A stretch of DNA of 64,000 nt from Styela clava (taxonomy: Eukaryota; Chordata; Ascidiacea; Stolidobranchia; Styelidae): positions 14,074,001-14,138,000 of the forward strand of contig NC_135251.1 in NCBI RefSeq assembly GCF_964204865.1, given 5' to 3'. A model generated the notes under the pieces. The model was not told the origin of the DNA. It saw only the letters and a list, made by a program, of their open reading frames with translations, and made no database searches. This document shows positions 49,885 through 61,370 of this stretch, piece after piece (position 1 is the first letter of the stretch; the number at the start of each line of letters is the position of its first letter). A program made the position numbers and the translations under genes.

Positions 49885-51642
49885 ATGCATTATTTTGCCT
49901 TTTCTGCTGGTATGAAGGGATTGAAATATTGCGGGAAACGTGGTACGGCAGTTATACTAGGAGCTGGTGCTTTAATTTGGTTGTTTCGTAATGGACAGAA
50001 ATGTCTTCGATTGCGGCAAAATGCCGCCAAAAAAAGAGAAGCAGAGCAGGAATATATTCAACAGAAATTGAATTCACTTGGAGGGGAACTTGATGAAGAT
50101 ATGGTCAGACAAATATTAGATTTAAAAGGACCTGAGTTGTTAAAGCGACTAAAGCAAGGTAGTTTAAATCCTGTGAATGTTCTGAAAGCTTATATTTATG
50201 AAGCCTGCAAAGTGACCGGCCAAATTAACTGTGTGAATGAGATAACCAAGGATTGTGAAGATTTTGCAGTTAGTTTAACTGACAAGGAACCAAACAGTCT
50301 TCCACTTTATGGAATTCCTGTCAGTCTGAAAGAATGTATGAAAACCAAAGGAACTCCAAGTACTGCAGGGATGGCAATGTATCTTGATGACTTTCCAGCA
50401 AGGGACTGTGTTCTTGCTGAGGTCCTGAAGCAACTAGGTGCAGTGCCATTTGTTAAAAGTAATTGTGTACAGATCATGCTTAGTATTGAGTCCAGCAATC
50501 CAATTTATGGTGAGACATCAAACCCTTTGAATCATGATTTCTCACCAGCGGGTTCTTCAAGTGGAGAAGGTGCCATTGTATCTGCGGGAGGTTCTGTGCT
50601 TGGATTTGGCACTGACATAGCAGGAAGTATTCGGGTCCCAGCACATTTTTGTGGAATTTGTGGATTGAAACCAACAAAGCATAGATTAAGCTCTGCTGGC
50701 TTGACAGGTTCTATACCTGGTCAGAATGCTGTATCTGCAACTCTGGGCCCTATGGCTAGGGATGTCGACACCATTGTCATGGCAATGCGAGCTCTGCTTT
50801 GTGACACCATGTTTGAATTGGACAAAAATGTTCCTCCAATGAAGTTTAATGAGGAGGTTTTCAATTCAAGCAAACCATTACGAATAGGTTATTACTGTGA
50901 TGATGGATATATGAAACCAGTTCCAGCTTGCCAACGAGCTGTTAAAATTACTAAGGAGGCTTTGGAACGAGCAGGTCATGTATTAGTGCCATATAAAATT
51001 CCTGATATGGAACTCTTGATGGAAATGACGACAAGAGCTTTTTACATGGATGGAGGTCGCATCAACCTGGAACGTTTAAAGTATGATATTGTCGATAAAC
51101 GTTTACTTCCTTCATGGAGGAGATGGAAAATGTCACCTGTTCTTAGAAAATTATATTCAGTGTTTCTCACTTTGACCCAATCTGCTCGAATGGGAAAAGA
51201 TTTGATGGCATATGGAGGTGGAGACAAGTCGGCATATGAGCTCTGGAAATTAACAGCATGGATGGACGGATACAAGATGAAATTCTGGTCAGAGTGGAAG
51301 GAAAAATATAAAATCGATGCATTGATTTGTCCGGTACATCCATTTGTTGCATGTCCAAAAGGAATGGTGTCAAATATGACTGCTTATATGAGTTATGCAA
51401 CACCATTTACTGTTTCGAATTGTCCTGCTGGCACTGTACCTGTGACAAGAGTCACACAGCAAGATATAGAGGCACTGAAAAGTCAGCAAGGTCATTATGG
51501 GGATCAATGGGATCATCACCTCAAAAAAGCATGTATGGGAAGTATTGATATGCCCGTTGGTGTACAATGTGTTACTCCTCCGTGGCACGAAGAAGTTTGC
51601 CTTAGGTTGATGAAGGAAGTGGAAACACTTCTACCAATGTAA
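49885..51642 (+). CDS. FAAH: Fatty-acid amide hydrolase 1-like, copy 1, 585 aa, intronless
   Basis: FAAH is a membrane-bound serine hydrolase that cleaves anandamide and other fatty-acid amides. One N-terminal membrane segment (about residues 20-35, TAVILGAGALIWLF) precedes the amidase-signature domain. The Ser-Ser-Lys triad is complete: K149 in SLKEC, cis-serine S224 in PAGSSSGEG and nucleophile S248 in DIAGSIR. The spacings of 75 and 24 equal those of rat FAAH (142/217/241). Length matches the family (579 aa). The ORF has no intron, unlike the other genes here and vertebrate FAAH, pointing to a retrocopy origin before the tandem duplication. The start is the first ATG after an upstream TTTTAG that could be a 5'-UTR acceptor. 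AATAAA is at 52050. Copy 2 follows 1.85 kb downstream on the same strand. Confidence 0.96.
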   Translation: MHYFAFSAGMKGLKYCGKRGTAVILGAGALIWLFRNGQKCLRLRQNAAKKREAEQEYIQQKLNSLGGELDEDMVRQILDLKGPELLKRLKQGSLNPVNVLKAYIYEACKVTGQINCVNEITKDCEDFAVSLTDKEPNSLPLYGIPVSLKECMKTKGTPSTAGMAMYLDDFPARDCVLAEVLKQLGAVPFVKSNCVQIMLSIESSNPIYGETSNPLNHDFSPAGSSSGEGAIVSAGGSVLGFGTDIAGSIRVPAHFCGICGLKPTKHRLSSAGLTGSIPGQNAVSATLGPMARDVDTIVMAMRALLCDTMFELDKNVPPMKFNEEVFNSSKPLRIGYYCDDGYMKPVPACQRAVKITKEALERAGHVLVPYKIPDMELLMEMTTRAFYMDGGRINLERLKYDIVDKRLLPSWRRWKMSPVLRKLYSVFLTLTQSARMGKDLMAYGGGDKSAYELWKLTAWMDGYKMKFWSEWKEKYKIDALICPVHPFVACPKGMVSNMTAYMSYATPFTVSNCPAGTVPVTRVTQQDIEALKSQQGHYGDQWDHHLKKACMGSIDMPVGVQCVTPPWHEEVCLRLMKEVETLLPM

Positions 51643-52421
51643 ATTGTGAAAAATCTTTGTTATTAATTTAATTTGTGTTATAGGTGTGTTAATCTCTGAT
51701 TAATTTTTTATCATTTCTAATTATTGATACTGTGGTTATAGAACCCCTGGGTCTTTGTTGAAAAGAGTATTTGGACCACTCCATTCTTTAGAATATAAGA
51801 CATATAGTGAGCGTCGCAACACTTTTCGATATCTACTGGTATATTATTTTTTTATAGACCTACTTGATAAACCTGTCATATAGGTAATTTCAGTGGTTGT
51901 ATGTACAGATTTAAAAAAATTTTTTGTACCTCCTTTTATATACATACATGAAAGCTAATCAACACATAATTTAAATTCTGTAATGTATTATTAGTTAATT
52001 ATTCTTCAAATATTATTTCGCATAGGGTTTCTCTTCTAATACGAATGCTAATAAACTTTTCCATCTATTGGAATAATGTTTCACAAAATCAGTCAGTCGC
52101 CTTCTTTTTGGTGCATATATAGTGTGGTTATTATTATTAGGAAGAGTAATATGTTCCTCTCTTGTTTATTAATAATTGTGCAATCGTGCTCAGCAATCAG
52201 CACTATGTTGTTTAATGCATTTAATGCAATCATTCATATTATTTCTTCATGTTCTGTATAATTTTATTTTCAAAACACGTTATTTGCAATGCAGCAATTG
52301 TCGTTCACATTTTGTGGAATATGTATCAACAAGCCAAAATACCAGAATTATTATAAATTATTTTTGTTTTTTTATGCAATCAGATTATCCTTTAGTAATT
52401 ACCGTAGGTAATGCAGTCATC

Positions 52422-52494
52422 ATGAATCTAAGCAGTTTTTAGGACTGTATCTTGTTTCTCTGCATATTCCTTCATCAAGCTTTCTTAAGTTCAG
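52422..52494 (+). pseudogene. Orphan copy of the sushi gene's signal-peptide exon, with a stop
   Basis: Aligns over its full 73 bases, plus splice donor, with exon 1 at 56029-56101. Codon 7 is TAG where the real exon has TGG; the remaining frame and GTAACA donor are kept. No sushi exon lies between here and FAAH copy 2, so it is a leftover of the FAAH duplication. Confidence 0.85.
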
Positions 52495-52920
52495 GTAACA
52501 TATCTTTATATTCTGATAATTCAGCATTCAATATGATAGGCCTATAATATCGGCCATTGGATGGATGTTATTAAACAATTCAGTCGAAATTTGAGATAAA
52601 TCAGAGAACAACAAAAGTACAAAACATATAAAGAATGTCATAAACAAATAATATAATTTATACGAATGTACCAACCCAGAATCAGTACTTATTATTAGCT
52701 TAGATACCAAGATGAGACAGACTAAATTGTCCCATTCGTACATTCTTTGGATTTTAGTATACTCATCAAGTATTTAACTTAACTCATCAATTATTATGAA
52801 TCATGAACTTTATCTTTACAGATATATCCTGTTTTGTCTGAAAAAGAAAAAACTATGAGTATGATCCACAAAAGCTCACTAATATGCTTGCTATTTCGTG
52901 GAAAGGGATTAATCTAGTGG

Positions 52921-53272
52921 TTGTCAAACCTGACTTCACCGGCGTGACTTAGGCCTGAGCGAATACGTAAACTGCTTTTTAGGAAATGTGTGGTGTTATA
53001 ATATCACCCTTCGCTTAATTGCTAAGAAATGCTGTTCGTCTGCCGTTGTATATTCAAATTTGATTATTGCCGTTAGTTCATGTTGATTTTGAGCTTCACG
53101 TAATGATTCGACACCGAGAAAACTAGAGAGAGTATAAAATTGTATACAATGTAGCTTGCTGGATTTTTTGAGATCGACTGACGTCTTGGACAACGGCCCC
53201 CATATTTTGAAGGGCCCTATTACGTCACTGTGACGTTGTAGGGACGTGAAATTTAGATGACGTAGTCGGAAA
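52921..53272. other. Spacer between FAAH units
   Basis: Unshared sequence between the two homologous units; no gene or known repeat seen. Confidence 0.5.
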
Positions 53273-56200
53273 TCTGTGGAAATTTTTTTTGAAAACTAAT
53301 TCTGTATGTTCATTGTATTTTGTTTTTACTTTGATCAACATATTATCATCAGTACTAATGGAATTGAGTCTAAAATACTGCTGAGTTCATTCTAAATATT
53401 AAGACTGACTGACATACAGTTATTTACTCGTGATTTTAGAATGTCATTTGTATCTACATTTTGAAAACAGTTAAATTAGGCAATAGGCATAGAATCATGC
53501 ATTATTTTGCCTTTTCTGCTGGTAGCAAGGGATTGGAGTATTGCGGAAAACGAGGTACAGCGGTTATACTAGGAGCTGGTGCTTTATTTTGGTTGTTTCG
53601 TTATCGACAGAAATGTCTTCAGTTGCGTCAGAAAGCTGCTGAAAAAAGAGAAGCGGAGCAAGAATATATTCAACAGAAATTGAATTCACTTGGAGAAGAA
53701 CTGAATGAAGATATGGTCAGACAAATATTGGATTTAAAAGGACCTGAGTTGTTAAAGCGACTAAAGCAAGGTAGTTTAAATCCTGTGAATGTTCTGAAAG
53801 CTTATATTTATGAAGCCTGCAAAGTGACCGGCCAAATTAACTGTGTGAATGAGATAACCAAGGATTGTGAAGATTTTGCAATTAGTTTAACTGACAAGGA
53901 ACCAAACAGTCTTCCACTTTATGGAATTCCTGTCAGTCTGAAAGAATGTATGAAAACCAAAGGAACTCCAAGTACTGCAGGAATGGCAATGTATCTTGAT
54001 GACATTCCAGCGAGAGACTGCGTTCTTGCTGAGGTCCTGAAGCAACTCGGTGCAGTGCCATTTGTTAAAAGCAATTGTGTACAGATGATGCTTAGTTTTG
54101 AGTCCAGCAATCCAATTTATGGTGAGACATCAAACCCCTTGAATCATGATTTCTCACCGGCGGGTTCCTCAAGAGGAGAAAGTGCCATTGTATCTGCGGG
54201 AGGTTCTGTGCTTGGATTTGGCACTGACATAGCAGGAAGCATTCGAGTCCCGGCCCATTTTTGTGGAATTTGTGGATTGAAACCAACAAAGCATAGATTA
54301 AGCTCTGCCGGCTTGACAGGCTCATTACCTGGTCAGAATGCTATATCTGCAACCTTGGGCCCCATGGCGAGGGATGTCGACACCATTGTCATGGCAATGC
54401 GAGCTCTACTGTGTGACACCATGTTTGAATTGGACAAAAATGTTCCTCCAATGAAGTTCAATGAGGAGGTTTTCAATTCAAGCAAACCATTACGAATAGG
54501 TTATTACTGTGATGATGGATATATGAAACCAGTTCCAGCTTGCCAACGAGCTGTTAAAATTACTAAGGAGGCTTTGGAACGAGCAGGTCATATATTAGTG
54601 CCATATAAAATTCCTGATATGGAACTCTTGATGGAAATGACGACAAGAGCTTTTTACATGGATGGAGGTCGCACCAACCTGGAACGTTTAAAGTATGATG
54701 TTGTCGATAAACGTTTACTTCGTTTATGGAAGAGATGGAAAATGTCACCTGTTCTGAGAAAATTATATTCAGTGTTTCTCACTTTGACCCAATCTGCTCG
54801 AATGGGAAAAGATTTAATGGCATATGAAGGTGGAGACAAGTCAGCATATGAGCTCTGGAAATTAACAGCATGGATGGACGGATACAAGATGAAATTCTGG
54901 TCAGAGTGGAAGGAAAAATATAAAATCGATGCATTGATTTGTCCGGTGTATCCGTTAGTTGCATGTCCTAAAGGTATGGTGACAAATATGACTGCTAATA
55001 TGAGTTATGCAACACCTTTTACTGTGGCCAATTGCCCTGCTGGCACTGTACCTGTGACAAGAGTCACACAGCAAGATATAGAGGCACTGAAAAGTCAACA
55101 AGGGCATTATGGGGATCAATGGGATCATCACCTCAAAAAAGCATGTATGGGAAGTATTGACATGCCCGTTGGTGTACAATGCGTTACTCCTCCGTGGCAC
55201 GAAGAAGTTTGCCTCAGGCTGATGAAGGAAGTTGAAACACTTCTACCAATGTAAATTGTGGAGAATCTCTTGTTATAAAATTTCAATAGTTGTGACTAGT
55301 TCCTGTACAGAATTAAAAATCATACTGAACGCTGAATTTAAATTGTGTGATGCACTACCATTTTTCAAAAGCTATTTTGAATAGGGAATTGAATGTTTCT
55401 GCTAAAATTATTATTCATATCATAAGTAAATGACTATGTAATGGAGTTGTAGGTATTTGTGGAATAATAGACTGCACATCTTGGTGTTAGAATGTTTGAA
55501 TATATGTTATAAATATAAAGTATAGTTGAATTAATGGAGCTGATTTTGAAGCATCACATCAAATGGTACCATGATATGTATTTCTCTCTATGTATTTCTA
55601 TATCTATTTACTATTTATGTATTTCTACTTGAAAATGATTGAATAAAGTCCAGTATTCCACTTCTATTACTAATGATAGTGAACTTTTCTATCTGGTGGA
55701 ATAATGTTTCACACAATCGGTCATTATCTTCTTTTTGTTATGTGTATTGTGGGATTATTATACTTAATAAAAGTAAGATGTCCTTAATTTTTTTGTTACT
55801 TAGTTGCACAATTGTGCTCAGCACTATGTTGTTTAATGCAATCATTGATATTATTTCTTCATAGTCTGTATAGTTTCATTTGCTACAACTCGCTATTCAA
55901 AATGCAGTAATTGATGTTCACATTTTGTGGATTATGTATCAACAAGCCAAAATACCAGAATCGTTATAAATCATTTTTGTTTTTTATGCATTCAGATTAG
56001 CCTTTAGTAATTAGGTAATGCAGTCATCATGAACCTAAGCAGTTTTTGGAACTGTTTCTTCTTGCTCAGCATATTCATTCATCAAGCATTCTTAAGTTCA
56101 GGTAACATAACTTTATATTCTGATTATGAATTATCCAAGCCTTCAATTTTATATACCGTAATAATGGCCATTGGGGGGATGTTATTGGGGAATTTATACA

Positions 56201-56410
56201 AATGCACCAACTGGAAGCCGGAGATAGTCAAAATGAGACTAAATCCTACCATTCCTATAATTTTCGGATTTTTGTATAATACCTTGTCAACTTGCATTTA
56301 TATCTTTAATAACTTGCATTTATATCTTGTTTTGTCTGAAAAAGTAAGACTATGAGTACAATTTCACAATATCAATCTAACAATATCTGATTCGTGGAAA
56401 GAGATTATGC
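53273..56410 (+). repeat. FAAH tandem duplication, unit B
   Basis: Counterpart of 49661-52920. The homology runs past the sushi gene's real exon 1 into its intron 1. Confidence 0.88.
53497..55254 (+). CDS. FAAH: Fatty-acid amide hydrolase 1-like, copy 2, 585 aa, intronless
   Basis: Same length and layout as copy 1, about 95% identical by eye: N-terminal membrane segment, then amidase domain with K149, S224 and S248 all present. The amidase signature differs: PAGSSRGES instead of PAGSSSGEG, which places Arg at 226 and Ser at 229 where the family favours small residues beside the oxyanion hole. This could alter activity or substrate choice (inference). The open frame extends 12 codons upstream to 53461 but contains no earlier ATG, and copy 1 supports MHYFAFSAG as the start. 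AATAAA is at 55642. A sushi-domain gene begins 0.8 kb downstream on the same strand. Confidence 0.95.
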   Translation: MHYFAFSAGSKGLEYCGKRGTAVILGAGALFWLFRYRQKCLQLRQKAAEKREAEQEYIQQKLNSLGEELNEDMVRQILDLKGPELLKRLKQGSLNPVNVLKAYIYEACKVTGQINCVNEITKDCEDFAISLTDKEPNSLPLYGIPVSLKECMKTKGTPSTAGMAMYLDDIPARDCVLAEVLKQLGAVPFVKSNCVQMMLSFESSNPIYGETSNPLNHDFSPAGSSRGESAIVSAGGSVLGFGTDIAGSIRVPAHFCGICGLKPTKHRLSSAGLTGSLPGQNAISATLGPMARDVDTIVMAMRALLCDTMFELDKNVPPMKFNEEVFNSSKPLRIGYYCDDGYMKPVPACQRAVKITKEALERAGHILVPYKIPDMELLMEMTTRAFYMDGGRTNLERLKYDVVDKRLLRLWKRWKMSPVLRKLYSVFLTLTQSARMGKDLMAYEGGDKSAYELWKLTAWMDGYKMKFWSEWKEKYKIDALICPVYPLVACPKGMVTNMTANMSYATPFTVANCPAGTVPVTRVTQQDIEALKSQQGHYGDQWDHHLKKACMGSIDMPVGVQCVTPPWHEEVCLRLMKEVETLLPM

Positions 56411-59400
56411 TATTCTTAATAATTTAGGAAGCTTTATGTTTGGAATATGGAGGTTTTTGTATGTAAAATTTGAAACTATGATGATGAGCACGTTTTAAAG
56501 TTAACTTTTCATACTCCTTTATACTATGGTACATAATATTTTCATTCGGTTTATTCTAACAGTTATGACACATCCATTCGCCTTGGAGTACGGTTTGTAA
56601 ATGATTTGATTATTGAACATATGTGAATAAACCGATTCCTGGGGAAAAATTAATGTTGTGACTTTTCCACTGACACTGATGTCAATAAATTTGATATCAT
56701 TTTTATTAAGATTATTGTACCGACCATGGATACACTCCGGAATATGGAACCAGGAGTCCTCCTGCACAACAAGGACTTGCTTTCTTTTCTGGATCAATGA
56801 TTAGATATAAATGTGATGAATATTTCACATTAACACCTGATGTTCCTACACAAACTTGTATGAAAGGACAGAATGGTCAAAGGTTTTGGATGCCTGAAAA
56901 CCCGCCAAGTTGTGTTGAAAGTTAGTTTGACTAAAGCACCTTATTTTAAGAATCAATACTTCAACTAGATTTGACAATTGTTGGTCTCAAATAATAACAA
57001 ATTAGCATCCAGATTTTGATACTATAAATTGGACTTAATGTTTCGATATGAATAGTCAAAAAAAATTAATTCAATCCATGTTTTAATGAATTATTCAAAG
57101 TCATTGTGAATTGTGACATGCCAACAGTCATTTTTAAAATACTTATGATTGAAATCTGAAATTAACTAATTTGAGTAAAAGTTTTTTAATATGTTTCATA
57201 AGAAAAAGAGTTAAAGACTTAAAACTAAATATTATCATTGGTATAATTGATGTAAAAAATATAAAACATTAGAGAAGCAATGATACTTGCGTTATCATTA
57301 GTTAACCCAGAGTTTGGCAAACTACGGCCTGTGGGCCCTATGTGGCCAAAACATTTTATGCGGCTTCCACTCTCAGAGAAAGTTGTGATAATATATTAAA
57401 ATATCTAATTTGTAAATTGATGGTCTCAAATTCTTTTTCTCAAGTGAATTTATATCAGTTAATATTGTTTTATAAATATAATTCCCGTATTTAAAAAATT
57501 ATATTTTGGGATATTTTCCATTTTTACATATAAATTTTTGAATGAAGATATTTATGTGATATGTTATTTTTTATAAAATGAAGTACTTTTCTCAATGCGG
57601 CCTTTACAGAAAGCATTTTCTGGATTTTGGCTCTTGTAGAAAAATCTTTGTCCGTGCTTAGGTTAGCCGATACTTCTTCTATTAATCATTTTTTCAAATA
57701 TTAATTTATCCCTAATTTTTTTCTGCAGTGACAAAATGTCCAACGCCGAAGATGGAACATGCATTTATTTACAAAGATGTATTTCATGAAGGAGACCATT
57801 TGTATCCATATTTCTCATGTGAAATGGGTTATACTACTTTGAAAGAAAATAACTCGGTTTGTTTGAGCAGCGGTGAATGGACTACCTTGCCTGTTTGTGT
57901 TGGTGAGTTCTCTGCAGTATTTATATTGGTTGGTTGTAACCAGGTCAAAAATATTGGTTGTTGTTGGTTTCAGTGTATGCTGAAGCAGTATTTTTAAATC
58001 TGTTACATATAATATATACAGGGTGTCCATGAAGTCCCTTTACAATTTCAATTTTGTTATGTCAGTTCTCAATAGATCCTAACCAGGTTTGTATAATCAG
58101 TAATTGTTTAAGTATTTTTACTCCATTAAATACATCTGATGGCCAAAACAATATATATCGATAAATCCCCTTTGCAATTTAAAAATGATTTACGACTTTA
58201 TGGACACTATATTATTGCAGTAGGCTATGTGTATGCATGAATATTCATAAAGATTGTGTTTTTAATGAGGGTTTTTTGATTGATTTTTGCTCAGATACCA
58301 ATTAAGCATGAATTGATTTAAAAGTCAAACAGCAATTTTACAGATTTACTTTTTTCAAATAAAAATAGAGCTAAATTCTGGTTGAAATAAAAAATTGATA
58401 TTGTCAAGCATATACAAATTTGAATATATATTCAATCTGTTTCGAGCATTTCTATTGTAAATATATTCACTCTTTTCTATTTTTGTCTTGAAGAATACTT
58501 TTTTTTCTTAAATTCAATGGATTAACAACTCATTTTGAATTGTGCAGTTAATAAAATCGATCACATGCTCTCATAAAATTTCTAAAATGTGAGGCCTGTG
58601 CAATAAAACTCGTCAACAATATAGCTCACCTGATATCATAAATCTGTACAAGTATGTTAATCTCTTAATATTTCTCTTTCATAAATATTGCAAATGGTAC
58701 ATTCTAAATGTAATTCATCACATGATTTTATGCTTATGATGACAATCATGCTAAGTTAGGTCCAGCTTTCTTTAGGGTTCTCACCAGTCACCAGTCACCA
58801 CACCTGATGTTTGGAAATTTGGGTAGGCTAATACTTACTTTTTAAGGTCATTTTTTATTTTTTCAGGTAAAAACTGTACAAATCCTCCGGATATTGAACA
58901 TGGGTCTTTCAGATTCTATTCTTATTTGTTGAATCCAAATTTTGCCGAAGAAATATTTTCAAGGTATGAATTATTTTGATAGCTCAAAATAGGGTTGGTT
59001 CAGATATCAGTAATCTAATTTTTTCACCATGCTAAAAATACGAACTATACATACACAAATTAAAGGAGATATAAAAATTGCGTTTTAGCGTGGAAGGAGA
59101 CACCGAAAACCAAAACTGGTTATCGAGTGGTGGCACTATTTATCACTTGTACTATCTGAATGTATATGGGCCATTCCAAGCAAAAGTTGAATTCCATCAA
59201 TTTTTCAAAATGTGTAGTGAAAGTAATTTTTTTTATTTTTGATATCAAAAGACATTGGAATTTTATTGGACTGCATTCATTTCATCGAACAATTTAAAAT
59301 TTCACCCAGGTTTTTGATGGTTTATAAAAAATTGCCTGAAATGTAGAAATTTTGGTATAATTGACATATTTTGTGATGATTCCTGACACAAAGTGTTTGA

Positions 59401-61370
59401 TTGTGTGGTACAGTTATTTCATATGGAATTGACACACTGGATTTAAGTTAATAAAGTTAAAATGTTTGCAGTGCTGTAGGACATTTCTTCACCCATTTAA
59501 CGATTTATTACCAGAATTTTGAGAGATGATAGAGGCTGCTATTCCGAAGTGGAAAAATGTCCTGTAGTGTCACGTCCTGTAGTGTCACATACAATATGCA
59601 CATTATTGGCATGGATTTACAGTGTTACATTAAGTAACTTGAGCAACACATAGAGGGGGTAGTTCAGCTACTGCACCAGAAAATATTATGGGCTCCTACT
59701 GTATCATCGCAAAAATTTACAGCACAACACAACGTACTGTTAGTACATGGTGGATTTGCCGTCCTGTAGTGTCACGCTATATTTTACTATATTTTTTTAT
59801 CTACTAAGTAAGTCTTGGGTGTAACTTTTGTGCAATTTTTTACATATTCAATAAAGCAACTGATTGGACAATGAAACAAAACATGTAGCTGAAAATGTGA
59901 AAATATATTGCATCCAACAAAATGCAAAATTTCTGGAATTGTCCTGTAGTGTCACTTGGAATAGCCCATATTTAGTAGTCGTGCTTTTGTATAAATAATA
60001 AAACTGGATATTTTGAGTTTCTCATTTTGGTGTTGATGTATGATCACTGATCACTGGTCTTTAATTTTGAATATTGCTTTAAAAAATTCAACTTTTAAAT
60101 AGATATACATTTGGCATAGACAGGTCAGACACTTATTTTATGCCTGATAACTTTTCATATAAATGTATAAATGTAATTTTTGTAAAAGTAGTTGGTTTGA
60201 TAAGCAGTTTTGACAATTATCAATAATTGTTTACAACATTAGTATCCTTTCAATGCACGCTATAGTAAAATTGAAGATAATGGGAGCTGTTCCTCTATCT
60301 TTTGTTGCTTGTCCAAATCCTTTGCTTTGGAAAGAGTGTGAAATTTTTTCTTTCTTTCGTAGATGCAATCGGAGTTCAAAAGCTGATAAAAGGTTTACAA
60401 ATAATCAGATAAGACGCTGCTAGTTAACTGAGTAACCAGAACCAGATAATTATATTCCATATAATCCAACCATGTCAACACTTTATAAATATTAATATCT
60501 CTTTTATTTCTGAGTGAGTGCGTGACCCTGCTTTGCATGAAAAAAAAATTAAATAAAAAACCTGAAGCATTTTTTATTATTTTCTTTTATTTCAGTACAA
60601 ACTCATGGCCACCTGGGACTACAATATTCTATTCTTGTGACCAAGGGTATGTTTTAGAAGTAGATGGGTCTGTAACAGTACAAGATCGAGTTTGTACAAA
60701 TGGTGAATGGAGTGGATCAGACCCACAGTGTGGTAAGTTCAGTCCCATTTTATTCTTCCCGGTAACATTTATTAGGATTCAAACACAATTAGTTACAGAA
60801 TTATTTACTGTACATGTATGAACAACCATTTTCAATCATTAACATTAATAAATTATTGGACACAAAGTAGTGGTCTTATGGATCGTTTTGCTAAATGCCA
60901 CTGTTCTTATGTTTGGGTTATTGTTGTTGTGAAAAAATTGCTAATCACAATAAAATGGTTCAATCTTCTTCACATTTTCAATACCTAGACTGAAGAAGTT
61001 CCTAGAAAAATATTGCTTATATTTTTTTGTCCTACAGATCCCGATAATTTTCTGGTTTTAACCTGCAGGCACATTTTTTTACACCATTGTTTGCTACAAT
61101 TCTTTTATTGTTATATATGACTTTTTTTTCTTTTTTGACATGACTTTTGACGTTTGTGTTACTATATTTTAGTATTATTTTTTATTATTATTAATTAACA
61201 TATCTTAATTTCAGTTCGTGAAGGATGTGATCCACCTGCAGTTGGAAATTACATTCCTAAACAAAGTCATTATGAGGTTCACAACACATTAACATATATT
61301 TGTGATGGCAATGACCTTACCAGAACATGTCAGCCAGATCACACTTGGAGTGGAACACCTTGTCCTGAAG
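56029..61370 (+). CDS. Secreted sushi/CCP-domain protein, 3' end outside window
   Basis: Exons: 56029-56101 (signal peptide MNLSSFWNCFFLLSIFIHQA), 56711-56920, 57729-57902, 58867-58963, 60596-60732, 61215-61370. All domain-bounding introns are phase 1, the classic arrangement for CCP modules. Four sushi domains are visible, each with four cysteines, a late Trp and a final Cys: exon 2 (YKCDEYF ... PPSCVE), exon 3 (YFSCEMGYTTL ... GEWTTLPVCV), exons 4+5 (NCTNPPDIEHGSF ... GEWSGSDPQC, split by a phase 2 intron) and exon 6 (GCDPPAVGNYIP ... TWSGTPCPEG). Such proteins include complement regulators, selectin-like receptors and matrix proteins; no other domain is in view to decide. The last exon ends at a GTAAGA donor and no further exon was found to 64000, so the gene continues outside. 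Confidence 0.88.
57305..57660. mobile_element. hAT-like fragment in sushi gene intron 2
   Basis: Begins CAGAGTTTGGCAAACTACGG with GCGGC-type subterminal blocks and later ATGCGGCCTTTACAG, as in many hAT-derived repeats. The right terminus and target duplication were not found. Confidence 0.45.
58019..58207. mobile_element. Mariner-like MITE, reverse relative of 17748-17936
   Basis: TA-CAGGGTGTCCATGAAGT start and ACTTTATGGACAC end. The interior (CAATTTCAATTTTGTTATG, CCTAACCAGGTTTG, TACATCTGATGGCC) is the complement of the element at 17748. Lies in intron 3 of the sushi gene. Confidence 0.7.
59167..59968. mobile_element. 802-bp inverted-repeat element with a repeated 15-mer
   Basis: TGGGCCATTCCAAG and CTTGGAATAGCCCA ends, flanked by TA on both sides, suggest a Tc1/mariner-type target. 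The 15-mer GTCCTGTAGTGTCAC occurs at 59559, 59574, 59761 and 59941. No coding frame. Lies in intron 4 of the sushi gene. Confidence 0.6.

Larger units (their letters stand above)
49661..52920 (+). repeat. FAAH tandem duplication, unit A
   Basis: Direct repeat of about 53273-56410 (offset 3612 at the ORFs). It covers about 220 bases of 5' leader, the whole FAAH ORF, the 3' flank, and the first exon and start of intron 1 of the sushi gene. Flanking sequence is more diverged than the ORF. Confidence 0.9.

Noticed and set aside
53461-53496. Twelve-codon upstream extension of FAAH copy 2
   Set aside because: Opens at TTG, not ATG; copy 1 lacks it, so MHYFAFSAG is taken as the start.
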